Shown here: positions 35,389 to 47,334 of the stretch, piece by piece | Numbering within the stretch: the stretch's first letter is position 1 | Layout of the letters: each line of letters begins with the position of its first letter | NCBI GenBank assembly: GCA_021229015.1 | Contig: CM037782.1 | Location: 61,290,387 to 61,354,386 of the forward strand | Source: Solen grandis | Taxonomy: Eukaryota; Mollusca; Bivalvia; Adapedonta; Solenidae | Reading direction: 5' to 3' | Length of the DNA stretch: 64,000 nt | Made by a program: the position numbers and the translations under genes | Notes under the pieces: model-generated | Told to the model about the DNA's origin: nothing | Databases searched by the model: none | What the model saw: the letters and a program-made list of their open reading frames with translations, nothing else

Positions 35389-38300
35389 GTAAGTGAAAAC
35401 TTCTTAATCTGTGTAACTTTTTATTGACAAGTCATATCTAGCTTCCATCTGGCGGAATCTTATCGAAATCCGCCAATCCTTTGTTTCTGCAAACTCTCAT
35501 TTTCCACCTGCGATTGGGGATGCCCCATTCAAATAGTGGAATAATGGCTGTTCTCGTTATTAAACATACCGATATTGTGTAAAGCTGCATGTGTTGAAAA
35601 CTTACACCGATTGTTTATGAAAAAGAGCATTTAAGTCCGAGTTAATGAATTAAAATTGCAATTTTATGCATACACTAATGTTAAATTACTTAAACCGTAC
35701 GAATGAAGAGATCGCATCTTCTGTTTTAAAATACAAAAAATGTACATGTAGGCCCTATGTTGTTCAGACTCGGATCAAAGTGAATGATGCTGAAAATTAA
35801 CATCATGGCTTTGTGGCCAGTGAAATCTTTGTGGTTTTATATATATCCCCATGATTTATTTTATAATTTACTCGCATTAGTCATGTACATTGACATATAA
35901 TCCATAGTAAACAGATAAATCCTGGATAGATTTGTTTTTAACATGGTGCTGACATTAAATAGTGATGTCTGCCCTCAATGCCATGTGTCGATCTAGTCTG
36001 GTTATAGCTACGTAGGGAAAACGAGTTATTTAATAAATTGTCTTTAACGTGAATATGAATATGTAAATATATAACTAGCTAAGTTACAGAAATACATGTT
36101 TATTGGGTTATAATCTGATTTATTGGTATTGTTTCAGGGGATTCATTCTCTGTTGCATTGTTACATTTAGTTAAATATGATTAGTTGTTTTGTAATTAAT
36201 TTTCCTAAATCATGAAAGTTTAAAATGTTAACCAGTGTATGATATTACATCCATGTAAATACCCATGCCCTAGCTATGTGTAGTTAACTCTCTCCTGTCT
36301 CTTTATATTATTTTTGCACTGCTGAAGAGGATGCTTGCTATAATTGGGGATTTTTTTTTATGAAGAAGTCAATTCCGCATAATCTATATTTTGAATTTGA
36401 ATAAACTCACAAATATGAACAGGCCTAGAAAACATTTAACCAGTGGATCTATTTTGCTTGTAGGCTTGTGTTAATGCTGACCAATGTACTTGCATCAAAT
36501 GTTCACCATATCTGATAATTAAGATTTCAATTTATAAAACTTTTACCAGTTACTGACTGTTGGAAAGTGTTCTGAACAAACATTAAATCTTGATCAGAAT
36601 GCAAGTAAACTAATGACACAGAATTCTCACTAAGTCCAAGTTGGGTGTCCAGGCCCCCATTGTTTTGATTGCACGCTTGCTTGATGCTGCATGAACACTG
36701 TCAAGTAGTTTTTGGACAGGTCATTAACTCGATGGTAATTTGTATCATGCTGCATGTTAATTATCAAGACTTAAATGATCCTGAGGGCTCAGTGGTTAGT
36801 GTATACGCATAGAAGAAGGAGGATGAAAGTTTGATTCCCGGCCATGTCTCTTAAACCCTTGACTTCATAATTATAGACTCTGATTTTGGGATACTGAATA
36901 GACTTATATCAGACGGTGCCTCCCATTTGACTGAGGTCTGGCATTGTTCTGCTGTACATGAGAGACAAAACCCAGCAATTAATCCTAATTATGCTCTCTG
37001 AAAGCTGTTTTTCCAGTAATGGTATTCATTTGCAGGTATGAAGGTTGTGGGTTTGATTCTTGTTGGGAATGTTATTTTCCAATGTGCCAAGTACTGGTCC
37101 AACCCAGGAACTGTCAAAATAATTGGTATGAATTGTAACAGGTTTCTTAATATAAAACTTGTTTGTTGACTAAATGAATATCAATTTACTGAACTTAAAA
37201 TGGTGTATTTGAAACAGCTTCCATTTTACTTTGCCATGCAGACTCTAAGTGCTGAATCTGAGTCACAGTTTTGTATGAGCAATTGTGGAGACCCTGATTA
37301 GACAGTTCCTGAAAGGTCAGCTGTTTGTGATCAGGGTCTTCTTTGTTTGCCATTGCATCAAAACATGTCCAAAGAGGTAAAGGGTTAAAAGAAGAAATGT
37401 TTTTTTTTGTCAGAGCAATCCCCAAAATGCATATGAAATCTAAAACAGAAATAAGTACCTGCCTCATCCTTAAGTTATTTATGTAGTATATTGCCATGGA
37501 AACTTTTTTAGTAAAAAGTAATTTGCACATTATGGTCAAGCCTTTAAGACTTTTTGAATTCTACGTCATTTGTCTGTTGATCTAGCTTTCTATCTGCTAG
37601 CCAGGCATCTGTATAAATGAGATGCTGTAAAAGCTAGTCAGACAAGGAATTTGTTACCACTTTGGTTAGTATGGATTGCATTAAAAGCAGTGGTGTAAAA
37701 TTCCTAAAATGTTCACTGATTTTCTTGCCCTCTCTAAGCCTTCCAAAATTTGAGAAAGTAAAATAAAAACAACAACTATGATTTTCACCTGCTCTGCACT
37801 AATGTTCACTCATCATGAATGGCGAGCAGGTGAGTGGAATTTTACACCCCTGAAGTGGGATTCATATTCGCAGGGGCTTTGGAAGGGTTTGTCTCCATGG
37901 CTGGGTGGTTATAGTTGCCGATTTACTGTCAGTTAGTCCCTCACTGTTGTGGGTTCAAGATCCGGTTCGGTCACTTGGGTGTTTTATTTGAGGAAGTCCC
38001 TTATCCAAGTGTCACTTATTCACATTAGGGTTGGGTGTCTTATAGCTGGACGGAAACACTGTTGTGAATAATAAAGCAGGCTGTACCCTTTTCACATTTT
38101 TAGTGTCTCCAGGCATTAATTTATCTTTAATTTACCGATCCAGGTGTTTGAGTAATTAGAGCATCTGCCCCCGGAATCTGGAGGTAGTGGGTTTGATCCC
38201 CGGCCTAGAAATATCAGTCGTAAAAAATGGTACTGGTATAGCTTCTATGCTTTGTGCTGAACATATAAAGATAGTTCCAGTACTGGTTAGCCTGGTGTCA

Positions 38301-39858
38301 GGATAATGTGACTTGGGGTGGTATCATGTTACAATTCTATGGTGTGATACTGCAATGTGACAGCACTATATTTGTCTCAAGTAGACATCGTCTCCTAATG
38401 ACTGAAATACTGTCAGTGGGACGTTTAACCCAATAAACATACAAACAAAACTTGGAATTCAAAATTTGTTTGCGGGCCCTTCTTTATGACTTATTTGGAG
38501 TTGATATTAGGCCCCATTCCCCAAAGAATTCTCCTCCTGTAAAATTGTGGTACTTGAAATTATTCATTGAATTTAACCCTTTCCCTCATATAGACTCATT
38601 TAACCTTTCCCTCATATAGATTCATTTAACCCTTTCCCTCATATAGACTCATTTAACCCTTTCCCTCGTATAGACTCATTTTGACGCACTCAATAGGTAC
38701 CACATAAAGCCTGATCTGCAGAAAACCACAGTTAAACCTTTCCAAATTTGATTATAAAGTCCTCATTTCCAGACCATTGAGGAGCAGCGAACAGCATAAA
38801 ACCTGATCAGCCTGCGAGTTACTCACAGGCTGATCTGGTTTTATGTTGTTCGCATAGGTCTTTTCATGGTTTCCTCTATGAGGGAAAGGGTTAAGACCAT
38901 GAAATTTTCAGACTTAGGCAATTTATGAAGCAAATTTTCCATTTCCAAGGGCTTGGCCATACTTTCCTGAAATACTTAAAAAAAAATCTGATTGTTTACA
39001 GATCTATAGACTTTACTTGATTACATGATTTCCGTTTCTCCATCATATCAAAGACAAATGATCATAATGAATTCTTTCATTACATTATATACCTGACCTT
39101 GATATTATCCAGTGTTTGAATGCAAAGCCTTTGTTGTTTTGCCTCAATATTGATGGCCATTATTTGTATAATTAACTTATTTACTCTCTAGGATCTTGAT
39201 GTTTTTTTGACATTGTTTACCCTGATTATGGTGTGATAGGAAGATAAAAAAAAAAACATAATGAATTTCATGATCTCAAGGTCTCCAACTTTATCTATTG
39301 ACACCATCTAGCAGAGTCCAGGTGGGTGGCCTGCTTTGCAAATAGGTATGGAAAACAATACACAAATGACATCAACGACATAACAGGTGATACAAATAAT
39401 ATCTACGTGTGGAATCATGCCACATGTCCATGGCGTGATGCAGAGTGGCAGCGAAAACTGTCATCTCAACAAACTATTGTGCGTAACCTTTTTCCCTATG
39501 TATAGGCGTAAAGCCCTATATTCTACTAATGAAAATCATTCATTTGGTCTCATCTTGCATTGTCATCCATAAATAGGTCAAAAGAGAGGTTAGGCAGTTA
39601 TGTATAATAACCTCCCCCCCCCCACCCCCAACCTAAGGAATTTGAATGAACTTTTAAAAAATTTGGCTGAGGGGTCAGTGGCTCTTGAAGTTCAGATTGT
39701 GTCGAAAAGCCTGTGTATTATTTTTGCATATTCATATAATTGAAGAAATACATATTCATTGATATGGGTTAATCTTTCTTTTCAGATTAGCCTTATACGT
39801 ATATGAATACCTACTCCATGTCGGAGCCCAGAAAAGTGCACAGACATTCCTATCAGAG
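35333..39858 (+). CDS. SSBP2/3/4 (Ssdp) homologue, first two coding exons only
   Basis: Exons 35333-35388 and 39786-39858 join in phase 2 to give [19 protein letters not shown] followed by [20 protein letters not shown] and FLSE, nearly the same as the N-terminus of animal single-stranded-DNA-binding proteins 2-4. This part is the LUFS domain with a LisH motif used for tetramer formation and binding to LDB1 (Chip). The protein acts in the nucleus as a cofactor for LIM-homeodomain and GATA complexes and protects LDB1 from degradation. In the family the next exon would continue with IRWEKNITLGEPPGF; I cannot find it in the 24 kb that follow, although the assembly gap lies there. So the gene is partial in this window. 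Which of the vertebrate paralogues it matches cannot be said. Confidence 0.88.
35389..36775 (+). other. SSBP intron 1, proximal part
   Basis: Nothing recognised on either strand. Confidence 0.4.
36778..37150 (+). repeat. tRNA-headed repeat, degraded
   Basis: GAGGGCTCAGTGGTTAGTG (A-box-like) and GAAAGTTTGATTCCCGGCC (B-box-like), and a second B-box-like GTGGGTTTGATTCTTG near 37050 followed by 'CCAAGTACTGGTCCAACCC'. In SSBP intron 1. Confidence 0.45.
37158..37388 (+). mobile_element. MITE family B copy, left end degraded
   Basis: Interior 'ATGAATATCAATTTACTGAA', 'GCAGACTCTAAGTGCTGAAT', 'GATCAGGGTCTTCTTTGTTTGCC' (excerpted) and the right end GAGGTAAAGGGTTAA match family B. Confidence 0.7.
37890..38100 (+). 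repeat. tRNA-headed SINE, diverged
   Basis: CATGGCTGGGTGGTTATAGT (A box) and GGGTTCAAGATCCGG (damaged B box) followed by a family 1-like 'GAGGAAGTCCCTTAT'. In SSBP intron 1. Confidence 0.55.
38137..38447 (+). repeat. tRNA-headed SINE, family 2, full-length
   Basis: B box GGGTTTGATCCCCGG, body '...TAGTTCCAGTACTGGTTAGCC...GACTTGGGGTGGTATCATG...', tail 'GACTGAAATACTGTCAGTGG' and GACGTTTAACCCAATAAAC. In SSBP intron 1. Confidence 0.8.
38573..38894 (+). mobile_element. MITE family A copy 4 with fourfold terminal repeat
   Basis: The left end is present four times in tandem (AACCCTTTCCCTCATATAGA + CTCATTT, unit about 28 bp, 38575-38685), then one normal element with central hairpin and right end TATGAGGGAAAGGGTTAA. 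In SSBP intron 1. Confidence 0.92.
39400..39466 (+). repeat. SINE family 2 fragment
   Basis: GGAATCATGCCACATGTCCA then TGGCGTGATGCAGAGTGGCA, a piece of the family 2 body in SSBP intron 1. Confidence 0.5.
39786..39858 (+). CDS. SSBP homologue exon 2 (LisH part)
   Basis: 73 nt, acceptor CTTTTCAG, donor GTGAGT. Encodes [24 protein letters not shown], the LisH-containing helix pair; ends in phase 0 as expected for this family. Confidence 0.92.
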
Positions 39859-40645
39859 GTGAGTGTGTTACATACATTGTCTTAGATAAACTGTTGGTGG
39901 TGTGACTGCCTATACGCTGAATATGCACATACATACAATTTGTTCTGGGAAATGTATATTTTTTAATGATTCTTAGCGACTGATTGACATTATAATAAAA
40001 TGAGATTTCATAATTTAACCTTCCCTAATTTAAAATACAATATCTGTAGTGCCTCTGGGGGCATCACCCATTGGGGCCCCACAAGATCTGCAGTTTCATA
40101 TACCAGGGTTTTTATTAATTGCCATTCGCTGGTTAAAGTGACTTTGTTGTCATTTTAAATTGGTATTTTTTCGGTAATCATCAAAATTTTGAATTTTGTT
40201 ATCATGAAGGAGACTTAATTGACAAAGATTTAGGTCTTGCTGCTCTGCCTGTTCAGTAAATTGATATTCATCTCCTAGGAATAAATTTGTACTTGAATAT
40301 TTCTATTTAAAAGGTTAGAAAGCTTCCCCAAGTCGTTTTTAATGCTGTACGCAGAGGTGTGACTGACAAAAATTTATTCTTTGGACCAACCAAATTTTTA
40401 GCTATTTCTTTTTGTTTCAGTGTAAGAAAAAATGGAAAAAAAAGCTTTTGTTTTGACATTTTTCATAAGAATATGGACAGAATATTCCTTTACCCATTAC
40501 CACTTGTATTTTTATATCAAACCAAAGAAAAGAAAGATCAACCTGAGATCAGTTTTCCATGATAATGAGGTTTACATTGTTCTGGCCTCATCACAAAGGC
40601 ATCCTTTATTAACCCTTTATACCTCAGGTATCTTTATTTATATAT
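39859..40645. other. After SSBP exon 2, nothing recognised
   Basis: AT-rich; open frames at 40359-40677 are lysine/phenylalanine-rich by composition and match no family. Confidence 0.4.
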
Positions 40646-40887
40646 TTAACCCTTTCCCTCATATAGACTCATTTTGACGCACTCAATAGGTACCACATAA
40701 AGCCTGATCTGCAGAAAACCACAGTTAAACCTTTCCAAATTTGATTATAAAGTCCTCATTTCCAGACCATTGAGGAGCAGCGAACAGCATAAAACCTGAT
40801 CAGCCTGCGAGTTACTCGCAGGCTGATCTGGTTTTATGCTGTTCGCATAGGTCTTTTTATGGTTTCCTCTATGAGGGAAAGGGTTAA
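40646..40887 (+). mobile_element. MITE family A copy 5
   Basis: TTAACCCTTTCCCTCATATA to TATGAGGGAAAGGGTTAA, 242 bp, with an almost perfect central hairpin of about 31 bp per arm. Confidence 0.93.
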
Positions 40888-41060
40888 GGCTTGTTTGCAT
40901 ATATATCTGAATGATAAAAGGGGTATTTCTTTGCCATGCAGACTGCAGTGTCTGAGAACTACAAAATTGTATGAGCAAACAGAGGTATCCCTGATCAGAT
41001 AACTCCATTCTGTATGATTGGGGTCTATTCAACTCAGATTCTGCACATGTCTAAAGCAGG
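40888..41060 (+). mobile_element. MITE family B fragment next to copy 5
   Basis: Carries 'TTTGCCATGCAGACTGCAGT', 'ATTGTATGAGCAAACAGAGG' and 'CCTGATCAGATAACTCC', as in family B interiors; ends are lost. Family A copy 5 may have inserted into it. Confidence 0.55.
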
Positions 41061-41618
41061 TCCAAGGGTGAGAGTAGCAAACCATCTGCTTGTGAGTAAC
41101 TGATCTGGTGGATTTATGCCCATTTACCCTCTGTAGAGGGATTTTTGCCCCTGAAATTGGCCATGCATTGACAAAATTGTAGAAACTCTCAATATGCAAG
41201 GGTACAAAATCAAGGAAAAATATATCCCTAGTTACAGAACTAAGTGGAAACCCTGGGTAGCTCTATGTCAGAAAGAGGCATCAATTTGGAAAGATTCACA
41301 TGGAAAAAAAAATTCTGGTTTCTAGGGATATTAATGACTCCTATCAGTTTTAAGCTGGGTTTTAAATTGGGTGACATAGAATCTAGGCAACATTTTTTGC
41401 TTGATTTTCATCAAACACATGGGTAACAAAATAACATCATAATGCCATTGACATCAATCTTTCTAAGGTGGGCAGCCTAGGGCTATCATGGTCCCTTTGT
41501 TCAGTTTATGCAGTTGATACTATCACTTGGCGGTAATTATAGCTCTGTAATGGAGTTGTATGTGTAGTTGTAAGTTATAGGGGGTGCATTCCCAATCACA
41601 CTGAAAATCAGTGTTTAA

Positions 41619-41860
41619 TTAACCCTTTCCCTCATATAGACTCATTTTGATGCACTCAATAGGTACCACATAAAGCCTGATCTGCAGAAAACCACAGTTA
41701 AACCTTACCAAATTTAATTACAAAATCCTCATTTCCAGACCACTGAGGAGCAGCGAACAGTATAAAACCTGATCAGCCTGCGAGTTACTCGCAGGCTGAT
41801 CAGGTTTTATGCTGTTCGCATAAGTCTTTTCATGGTTTCCTCTATGAGGGAAAGGGTTAA
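41619..41860 (+). mobile_element. MITE family A copy 6
   Basis: TTAACCCTTTCCCTCATATA to TATGAGGGAAAGGGTTAA, 242 bp. The hairpin arms ACCTGATCAGCCTGCGAG and their inverse are intact. Confidence 0.93.
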
Positions 41861-42849
41861 TGAGACTGTTGAGGTACCAGCTTGTTAACCTGAAGGTCCG
41901 AGGTTTAAAACTTTGGCAGTCTTGAAATATTTTAAAATCTCCGCATATGCTTCATCTTTACAACTGGTTCCCCCGGGAAAACAGGGATTTAGTCAACATA
42001 ACAATTACTGACAATTTAAATTGAAAGCAATGTTAAACTTTTAAGATTATGCTTTTCTTGTATTGTGGGAAAATTTCTTCAATATTTTTAATGTTTTTGA
42101 TAGTCTTTGTTTGAGACTTCAGCTAGAAAACTAACCTTGAAACCCTTGAAACCCTATCATTTTGTTTTAAGAATTTGCAACCTGCTTGTAATTTTGATAA
42201 AGCTGCAGTTCATTTTATATTACTAGTGCAGTCTTCCTAAAATTGTACAAAATCTGCAAGTCAATTAGATAGCAGAGTTTTCTATAGGATTTTGAAATAT
42301 GGAGACCTTTAGAAAGATTTGTTTAAAACAAGTCCTCCCTCATATAGGGAGGTCTGACAGCAAAACTGGTTCATCTCCTTCTATTTCTATATGTACATAG
42401 AACAGATTCACAGTCAGCTTTTGAATTAGGAGCTGCTCAGGAAAGCAGGAGTGCCTTTACCAAAAATTGGCGATTAATAGTTAGTGATAACACTGAAATT
42501 CAACAGCTAGAAGGAAAAGAAATGCCTGTTATTAATATACATGTAGAAGACACTAAATATAAAAAGTTTTGCCACTATTTACTGGTCACAGGGAGTGGAA
42601 AGAAGAAGACATTGCTGTACCAAAAATTCAGAAAGATTAAAAAAAAAAAGACATGAACAGTAGATGGGAACATTTTGTGATGAGATTTTCGATGCTGCTA
42701 GCACGGCTTTGTCTGAATCTCAGCAAACTTAGTGAGGCTAGTACTTAGTCTCGCTTTTAATCTTGTAGGGATGTTTTATATAGTGCTCAGGCAAACACAG
42801 CATACCTCGATCAGACAGCTTCTGGAAATATTTTGTGTTAACTAAAAAA
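41861..42849. other. Unassigned sequence before the hairpin
   Basis: Nothing recognised on either strand. Confidence 0.4.
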
Positions 42850-42961
42850 AATATTGTAGTCCTATATAATATTCTGTCCTTTTGTAATATTTTTTTAGTC
42901 GCTTTGCCGCAGAAAGAAAATATCACAAAAGGACAGAATATTATATAGGACTAACAATATT
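42850..42961. repeat. Long inverted repeat (hairpin)
   Basis: Arms 42850-42885 and 42925-42961 are inverse complements over about 36 bp with one inserted base (core CCTATATAATATTCTGTCCT), separated by 39 bp that are themselves partly complementary. Not related to the MITE hairpins. Confidence 0.9.
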
Positions 42962-42984
42962 GTTGCTTAGCTTATACTCAATCT

Positions 42985-43066
42985 GCATGGTAACCATTTA
43001 AAATTCTGTTAATTCATATTCATCAAGTCATTAGTGTTTACATGAATATAAAAGGTAAGGGGGTAA
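42985..43066 (+). mobile_element. MITE family B right-hand fragment
   Basis: 'GTTAATTCATATTCATCAAG' and 'CATGAATATAAAAGGTAAGG' resemble the family B right end. It stops shortly before the gap. Confidence 0.45.
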
Positions 43067-43100
43067 TCAAGCTGATGAATTGATGATCAACTTAAAAATC

Positions 43101-43200
43101 NNNNNNNNNNNNNNNNNNNNNNNNNNNNNNNNNNNNNNNNNNNNNNNNNNNNNNNNNNNNNNNNNNNNNNNNNNNNNNNNNNNNNNNNNNNNNNNNNNNN
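43101..43200. other. Assembly gap (100 N)
   Basis: Exactly 100 Ns, a usual placeholder for a gap of unknown size. Distances and orientation across it are uncertain. Confidence 0.99.
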
Positions 43201-43419
43201 AGTCAATAAATGCTAAAAATAATTGCATGCGAATTATTCCAGCACTGGGTGGGATCATTTTTGCCCCAGTACCTTTTCATTATACAAGTCACAGATGTAT
43301 AATTGTTTAATAAATTTCATATCAATCCTTCCAATAACAGCCATGATAGGTCTCTAGATACATTTATATATTAATTGGGTATTTTCATATTTCTGTATAT
43401 TTTAGGGCGATTTTTTTTC

Positions 43420-43662
43420 GATGCCCGGCCGCGGCATACCAAAGTCGTAAAAATAGTACTGGTAAAGCCCCCTTGCTTGCCGCTCAGCATAATTATAAGG
43501 GTAGTTCCAGGACTGGTTGGTCCGGTTTCAGGATAATGTGACTGGGTATAATGTCACATGTCTACAACGTGATACTGCAGTGTGACAGCACTATATCTGT
43601 CTCAAGTAGACACAGTGTCCAAATGACTGAAATACTGTCGGCGGAATGTTAAACCTAACAAT
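43420..43662 (+). repeat. tRNA-headed SINE, family 2, head missing
   Basis: Starts at CGGCCGCGGCATACCAAAGT and continues through '..CTTGCTTGCCGCTCAGCATA', 'CCAGGACTGGTTGGTCCGG', the tail '..GACTGAAATACTGTCGGCGG' (excerpted). Confidence 0.75.
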
Positions 43663-44500
43663 TCGAAGATTCGAAAAACTCTTTGTATTTATATATTACA
43701 TGTATGTATTATTGGTTACATTTGATAACGCTTGTTGTAAAAGTAATTTTAGATATTTTCCCGTGTAGCCGTATTATCAAAGACATAGGGCATCATTGTA
43801 AATTTATAGGCAAAATTAGTATTATGCCTTTGGTCATTTACTATGGTAAAGACGACTGAATATACGAAAACAAACTGTGTCAATAATCTTGAAATTCCTG
43901 TAGTAAGTGTAAATAGGAAGAATATACCAAGTCTAAATAATTTTACAATTATATGTGTATAAACAAAACACAATTATCTTACTATAATATAAAAAAATAC
44001 ACACTAGTGAGAATTTTCCTACGAGAGCTCTTTATAAAGCTTCATTTTTAAATAGGTCACCCTGTCTTCTAAAATTACTCATAATTCATTAAATATGTAT
44101 TATAGAGAAGTTAATGGTAGTTTTACAATTCTGACCGTTTAATAATTTATCAAAAAGATGTATGTTAGGCCATCTGTACTAAATACCATTGCTTTTCCCG
44201 AGATCCATGTTTGACAGCACAATAAATGGTGGAATTCAGGCAGTTAAACACCACAATATATCTTTTGTTTTTAAGCATTTTCATATCCCCCTATTTCAAT
44301 ATTAAACGAACGATAGCGTTTAAAGATACCGATACTCTACGTTTATTATTGTTAACAAACTGAAGGTAACTTTCAAATTTGAGTACTAGTAGCTTTCCAT
44401 ACAATGATAACCAAATCTCTCAATGTTTTTTGGTTAAAATTAAACCTGAAATCAATTGTCATAAACTTAGGCTTCCGAGACTCTTATGCATGACCCCCAA
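43663..44500. other. Unassigned sequence
   Basis: AT-rich, nothing recognised. Confidence 0.4.
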
Positions 44501-44505
44501 TGAAG

Positions 44506-44581
44506 AAGACCCATAAAGAGGCTAGGTTATTGTCAAATGCTTTGAAACTGGGGGTTGCGGGTTCGAATCCCGGTATGGTCC
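44506..44581 (+). repeat. tRNA-like fragment (SINE head or tRNA pseudogene)
   Basis: A clear B box GGGTTCGAATCCCGG with GGTCC after it that could pair with GACCC near 44508; the A box is poor and the anticodon arm does not fold well. Confidence 0.4.
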
Positions 44582-44584
44582 CTT

Positions 44585-46131
44585 TTTAGCTCACATGAGC
44601 ACAACGTGCTCAAGGTGAGCTTTTCTGATCGCCTTTTGTCCGGCGTCCGTCGTCCGTGCGTCCGTGCGTCCGGCGTCAACAATTGCTTCAAACAACATCT
44701 CCTCCTGAACGGCTTGGCCAATTTGAAAAATATTTTGCAGGAATGTTCCTTGGATGAAGCTCTACTAAAGTTGTATAAATGGTTCTGGTCCATTGCATAA
44801 TTAGGTCACAGGAGCTAAAAATAGATTTTAAAATGAAAATTAAAATTCTTCTTCTCTGAAACCACAAGGCCTAGCCTTTGATTTTTGGTATGTACATGAT
44901 CTTATGACTCTCTACCAGGATTGTACAAATTATGACCCTGGGGTCAAAATTGGCCCCGCCCCAGGGGTCACTTGATTTCACATAGCTAATATAGGAAAAA
45001 CTTGAAAAAATCTTCTTCTCCGAAACCACAAGGCCTAACCTTTTGATTTTTGGTATGTAGCATCATCTTATGGGCCACTACCAAGATTGTACAAATCATA
45101 GCCCTATGGTGATAAATTTGACCCCGCACCAGGGGTCACTTGTTTACATAGAGTTATATAGAAAAATCTTAAAAAATCTTCTTCTATGAATCCATAAGGC
45201 ATAGAGCTTAGATATTTGGTATGTAGCATCATCTTATGGGCCACTACCAAGATTGTACAAATCATAGCCCTATGGTGATAAATGACCCCGCACCAGGGGT
45301 CACTTGTTTTACATAGAGTTATATAGGAAAATCTTAAAAAATCTTCTTCTATGAATCCATAAGGCCTAGAGCTTAGATATTTGGTATGAAGCATCATCTT
45401 ATGGGCCACTACCAAGATTGTACAAATCATAGCCCTATGGTGATAAATGACCCCGCACCAGGGGTCACTTGTTTTACATAGAGTTATATAGGAAAATCTT
45501 AAAAAATCTTCTTCTATGAATCCATAAGGCCTAGAGCTTAGATATTTGGTATGTAGCATCATCTTATGGACCACTACCAAGATTGTACAAATCATAGCCC
45601 TATGGTGATAAATGACCCCACACCAGGGGTCACTTGTTTTACACAGAGTTATATAGGAAAATCTTAAAAAATCTTCTTCTATGAATCCATAAGGCCTAGA
45701 GCTTAGATATTTGGTATGTAGCATCATCTTATGGGCCACTACCAAGATTGTACAAATCATAGCCCAATGGTGATAAATGACCCCACACCAGGGGTCACTT
45801 GTTTTACATAGAGTTAAATAGGAAAATCTTAAAAAATCTTCTTCTATGAATCAATAAGGCCTAGAGCTAAGATTTTTGGTATGTAGTAGCATCTAATGGT
45901 TCATTACAAAGATTTTCAAAGTCTTGGCCCTACGGTGATAAATGACCCTGCGCCCAAGTCTTCTCTGAAACCATATGGCCCATTGCTTAGGTATTTGGTG
46001 TGTAGTATTGTCAAGGGTAAAATGTTTTAGATTAAGTTATATCAGAATCCTTGTCTGTTTAAAAACCTTGACATCAGTTGAAGCAATGGTACTCAGGTGA
46101 GCGATTCAGGGCCATCATGGCCCTCTTGTTT
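44585..46131 (+). repeat. 'CTCAGGTGAGC' element with 165-bp tandem core
   Basis: Begins TTTAGCTCACATGAGCACAA and a CGTCCGTGCGTCCGTGCGTC stretch, ends ACTCAGGTGAGCGATTCAGG then GGCCATCATGGCCCTCTTGT. Five to six tandem units with a period of 165-166 bp (GGTATGTAGCATC at about 45051, 45217, 45382, 45547, 45712, 45877). Because 165 is a multiple of three, it shows a false 218-codon frame on the - strand. Inverse relative at 20830-21402. Confidence 0.85.
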
Positions 46132-47122
46132 ATATTTCTCTTTGACCGCCATATCTGTATCACTCACATGAGATTAGAAATAAATGTTTATATTTATTTC
46201 TTATAAATCGTATATTTATTTGAAATATTTTGATTCATATACCTATTTAAAATTATAGGTACTTTCTTTGCTTCTTGCTTATTAAACTCTAGCCACCGTA
46301 GTAAAAGGTCATGATTTCTACATATCTGTAAATGCTGCAAATTTTTCAGCATTTCCCATAATTGTACTTATAATATGTTACAGACAGTATACTTTTTAAG
46401 ACTGGGTATGGCTGTGATGTTCTTCATTCGTGGGTATATAGTTAATTGTATATACTTAGATCCATGTATAAAGGAATAAGTCTTGACACAAAGACGGGAT
46501 GGTTTTTATACATTTGTTATACACTAACTATAAACACAGCATACTTGATTCATACATACATTTTAACTTTTAAGATCTAACAGTCTAGTCTGTAGGCGGG
46601 GCTTATCAGTAGTAGCACCCCAGGTCACTAAATCCAATCTATCTTTAAATAGAATAGTATTATCATAGAAATATGTAAGACATATGGTATAAAAGTTGCA
46701 TGACAAGTTTTATAGAATAAATCAACACATAAACCTCTCGTGTGCATAAATGAAACTGAATTAATTACCGTTACATAAGACCTAAGATATAATTTAAGTA
46801 AACTGATTTGCGCTAGCTCTTATTTTCTTATTGAGCGATTTTTCAATTGATTATTACAACATTTCTGTGAGAACTCATAGGAATAACAGATTATTAGTCA
46901 CTTACCAAGTGTTGAATTACTTACAAAGTACTACAAAGAAAAAAAAAGGATGAGAAACATGGGTTGATTCGTTTATACGGAAAATCCATAAATCCTGAAA
47001 TTTCCAGCAGGAACCAAAGTGTCTTGACTAATGAGGTTTCACTGTACATATACATTAGTTTACAATGTAATAAAGATACACACACTGACACATTTGCATT
47101 AACGGTAAAACTGTTTGTCATC
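46132..47122. other. Unassigned sequence
   Basis: A short pogo-like end 'GACTAATGAGGTTTCACTGT' lies near 47027-47046. Otherwise nothing recognised. Confidence 0.4.
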
Positions 47123-47334
47123 TACCGTAATATCATTAATATTCGTTGTCATTAAATTTCGTTGATTATGTACCTAAGGGAATTTCGTGGGTATTTTTAT
47201 TAGTGGATCTAGGTTCTAGAAAACGTAAGGTCAATATGGGAGACAAGTTTTCGTAGAGATAAATTTTCATGGATAATACCCTCCACGAAATCGACTAAAA
47301 TTAGTGTCCCACGAAAATTAATGATTTCACAGTA
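47123..47334. mobile_element. Short inverted-repeat element
   Basis: TACCGTAATATCATTAATAT + TCGT at the left matches the inverse of ACGAAAATTAATGATTTCAC + AGTA at the right (about 20 of 24). The interior carries GAATTTCGTGGGT and CCACGAAATCGAC. No coding capacity. Confidence 0.65.

Noticed and set aside
44506..44581. Functional tRNA gene
   Set aside because: Only the B box and T arm are convincing; the A box and anticodon arm do not fold properly.
45104..45760. 218-codon repetitive frame on the - strand
   Set aside because: It lies in the 165-bp tandem core of a dispersed non-coding element; the period is divisible by three.
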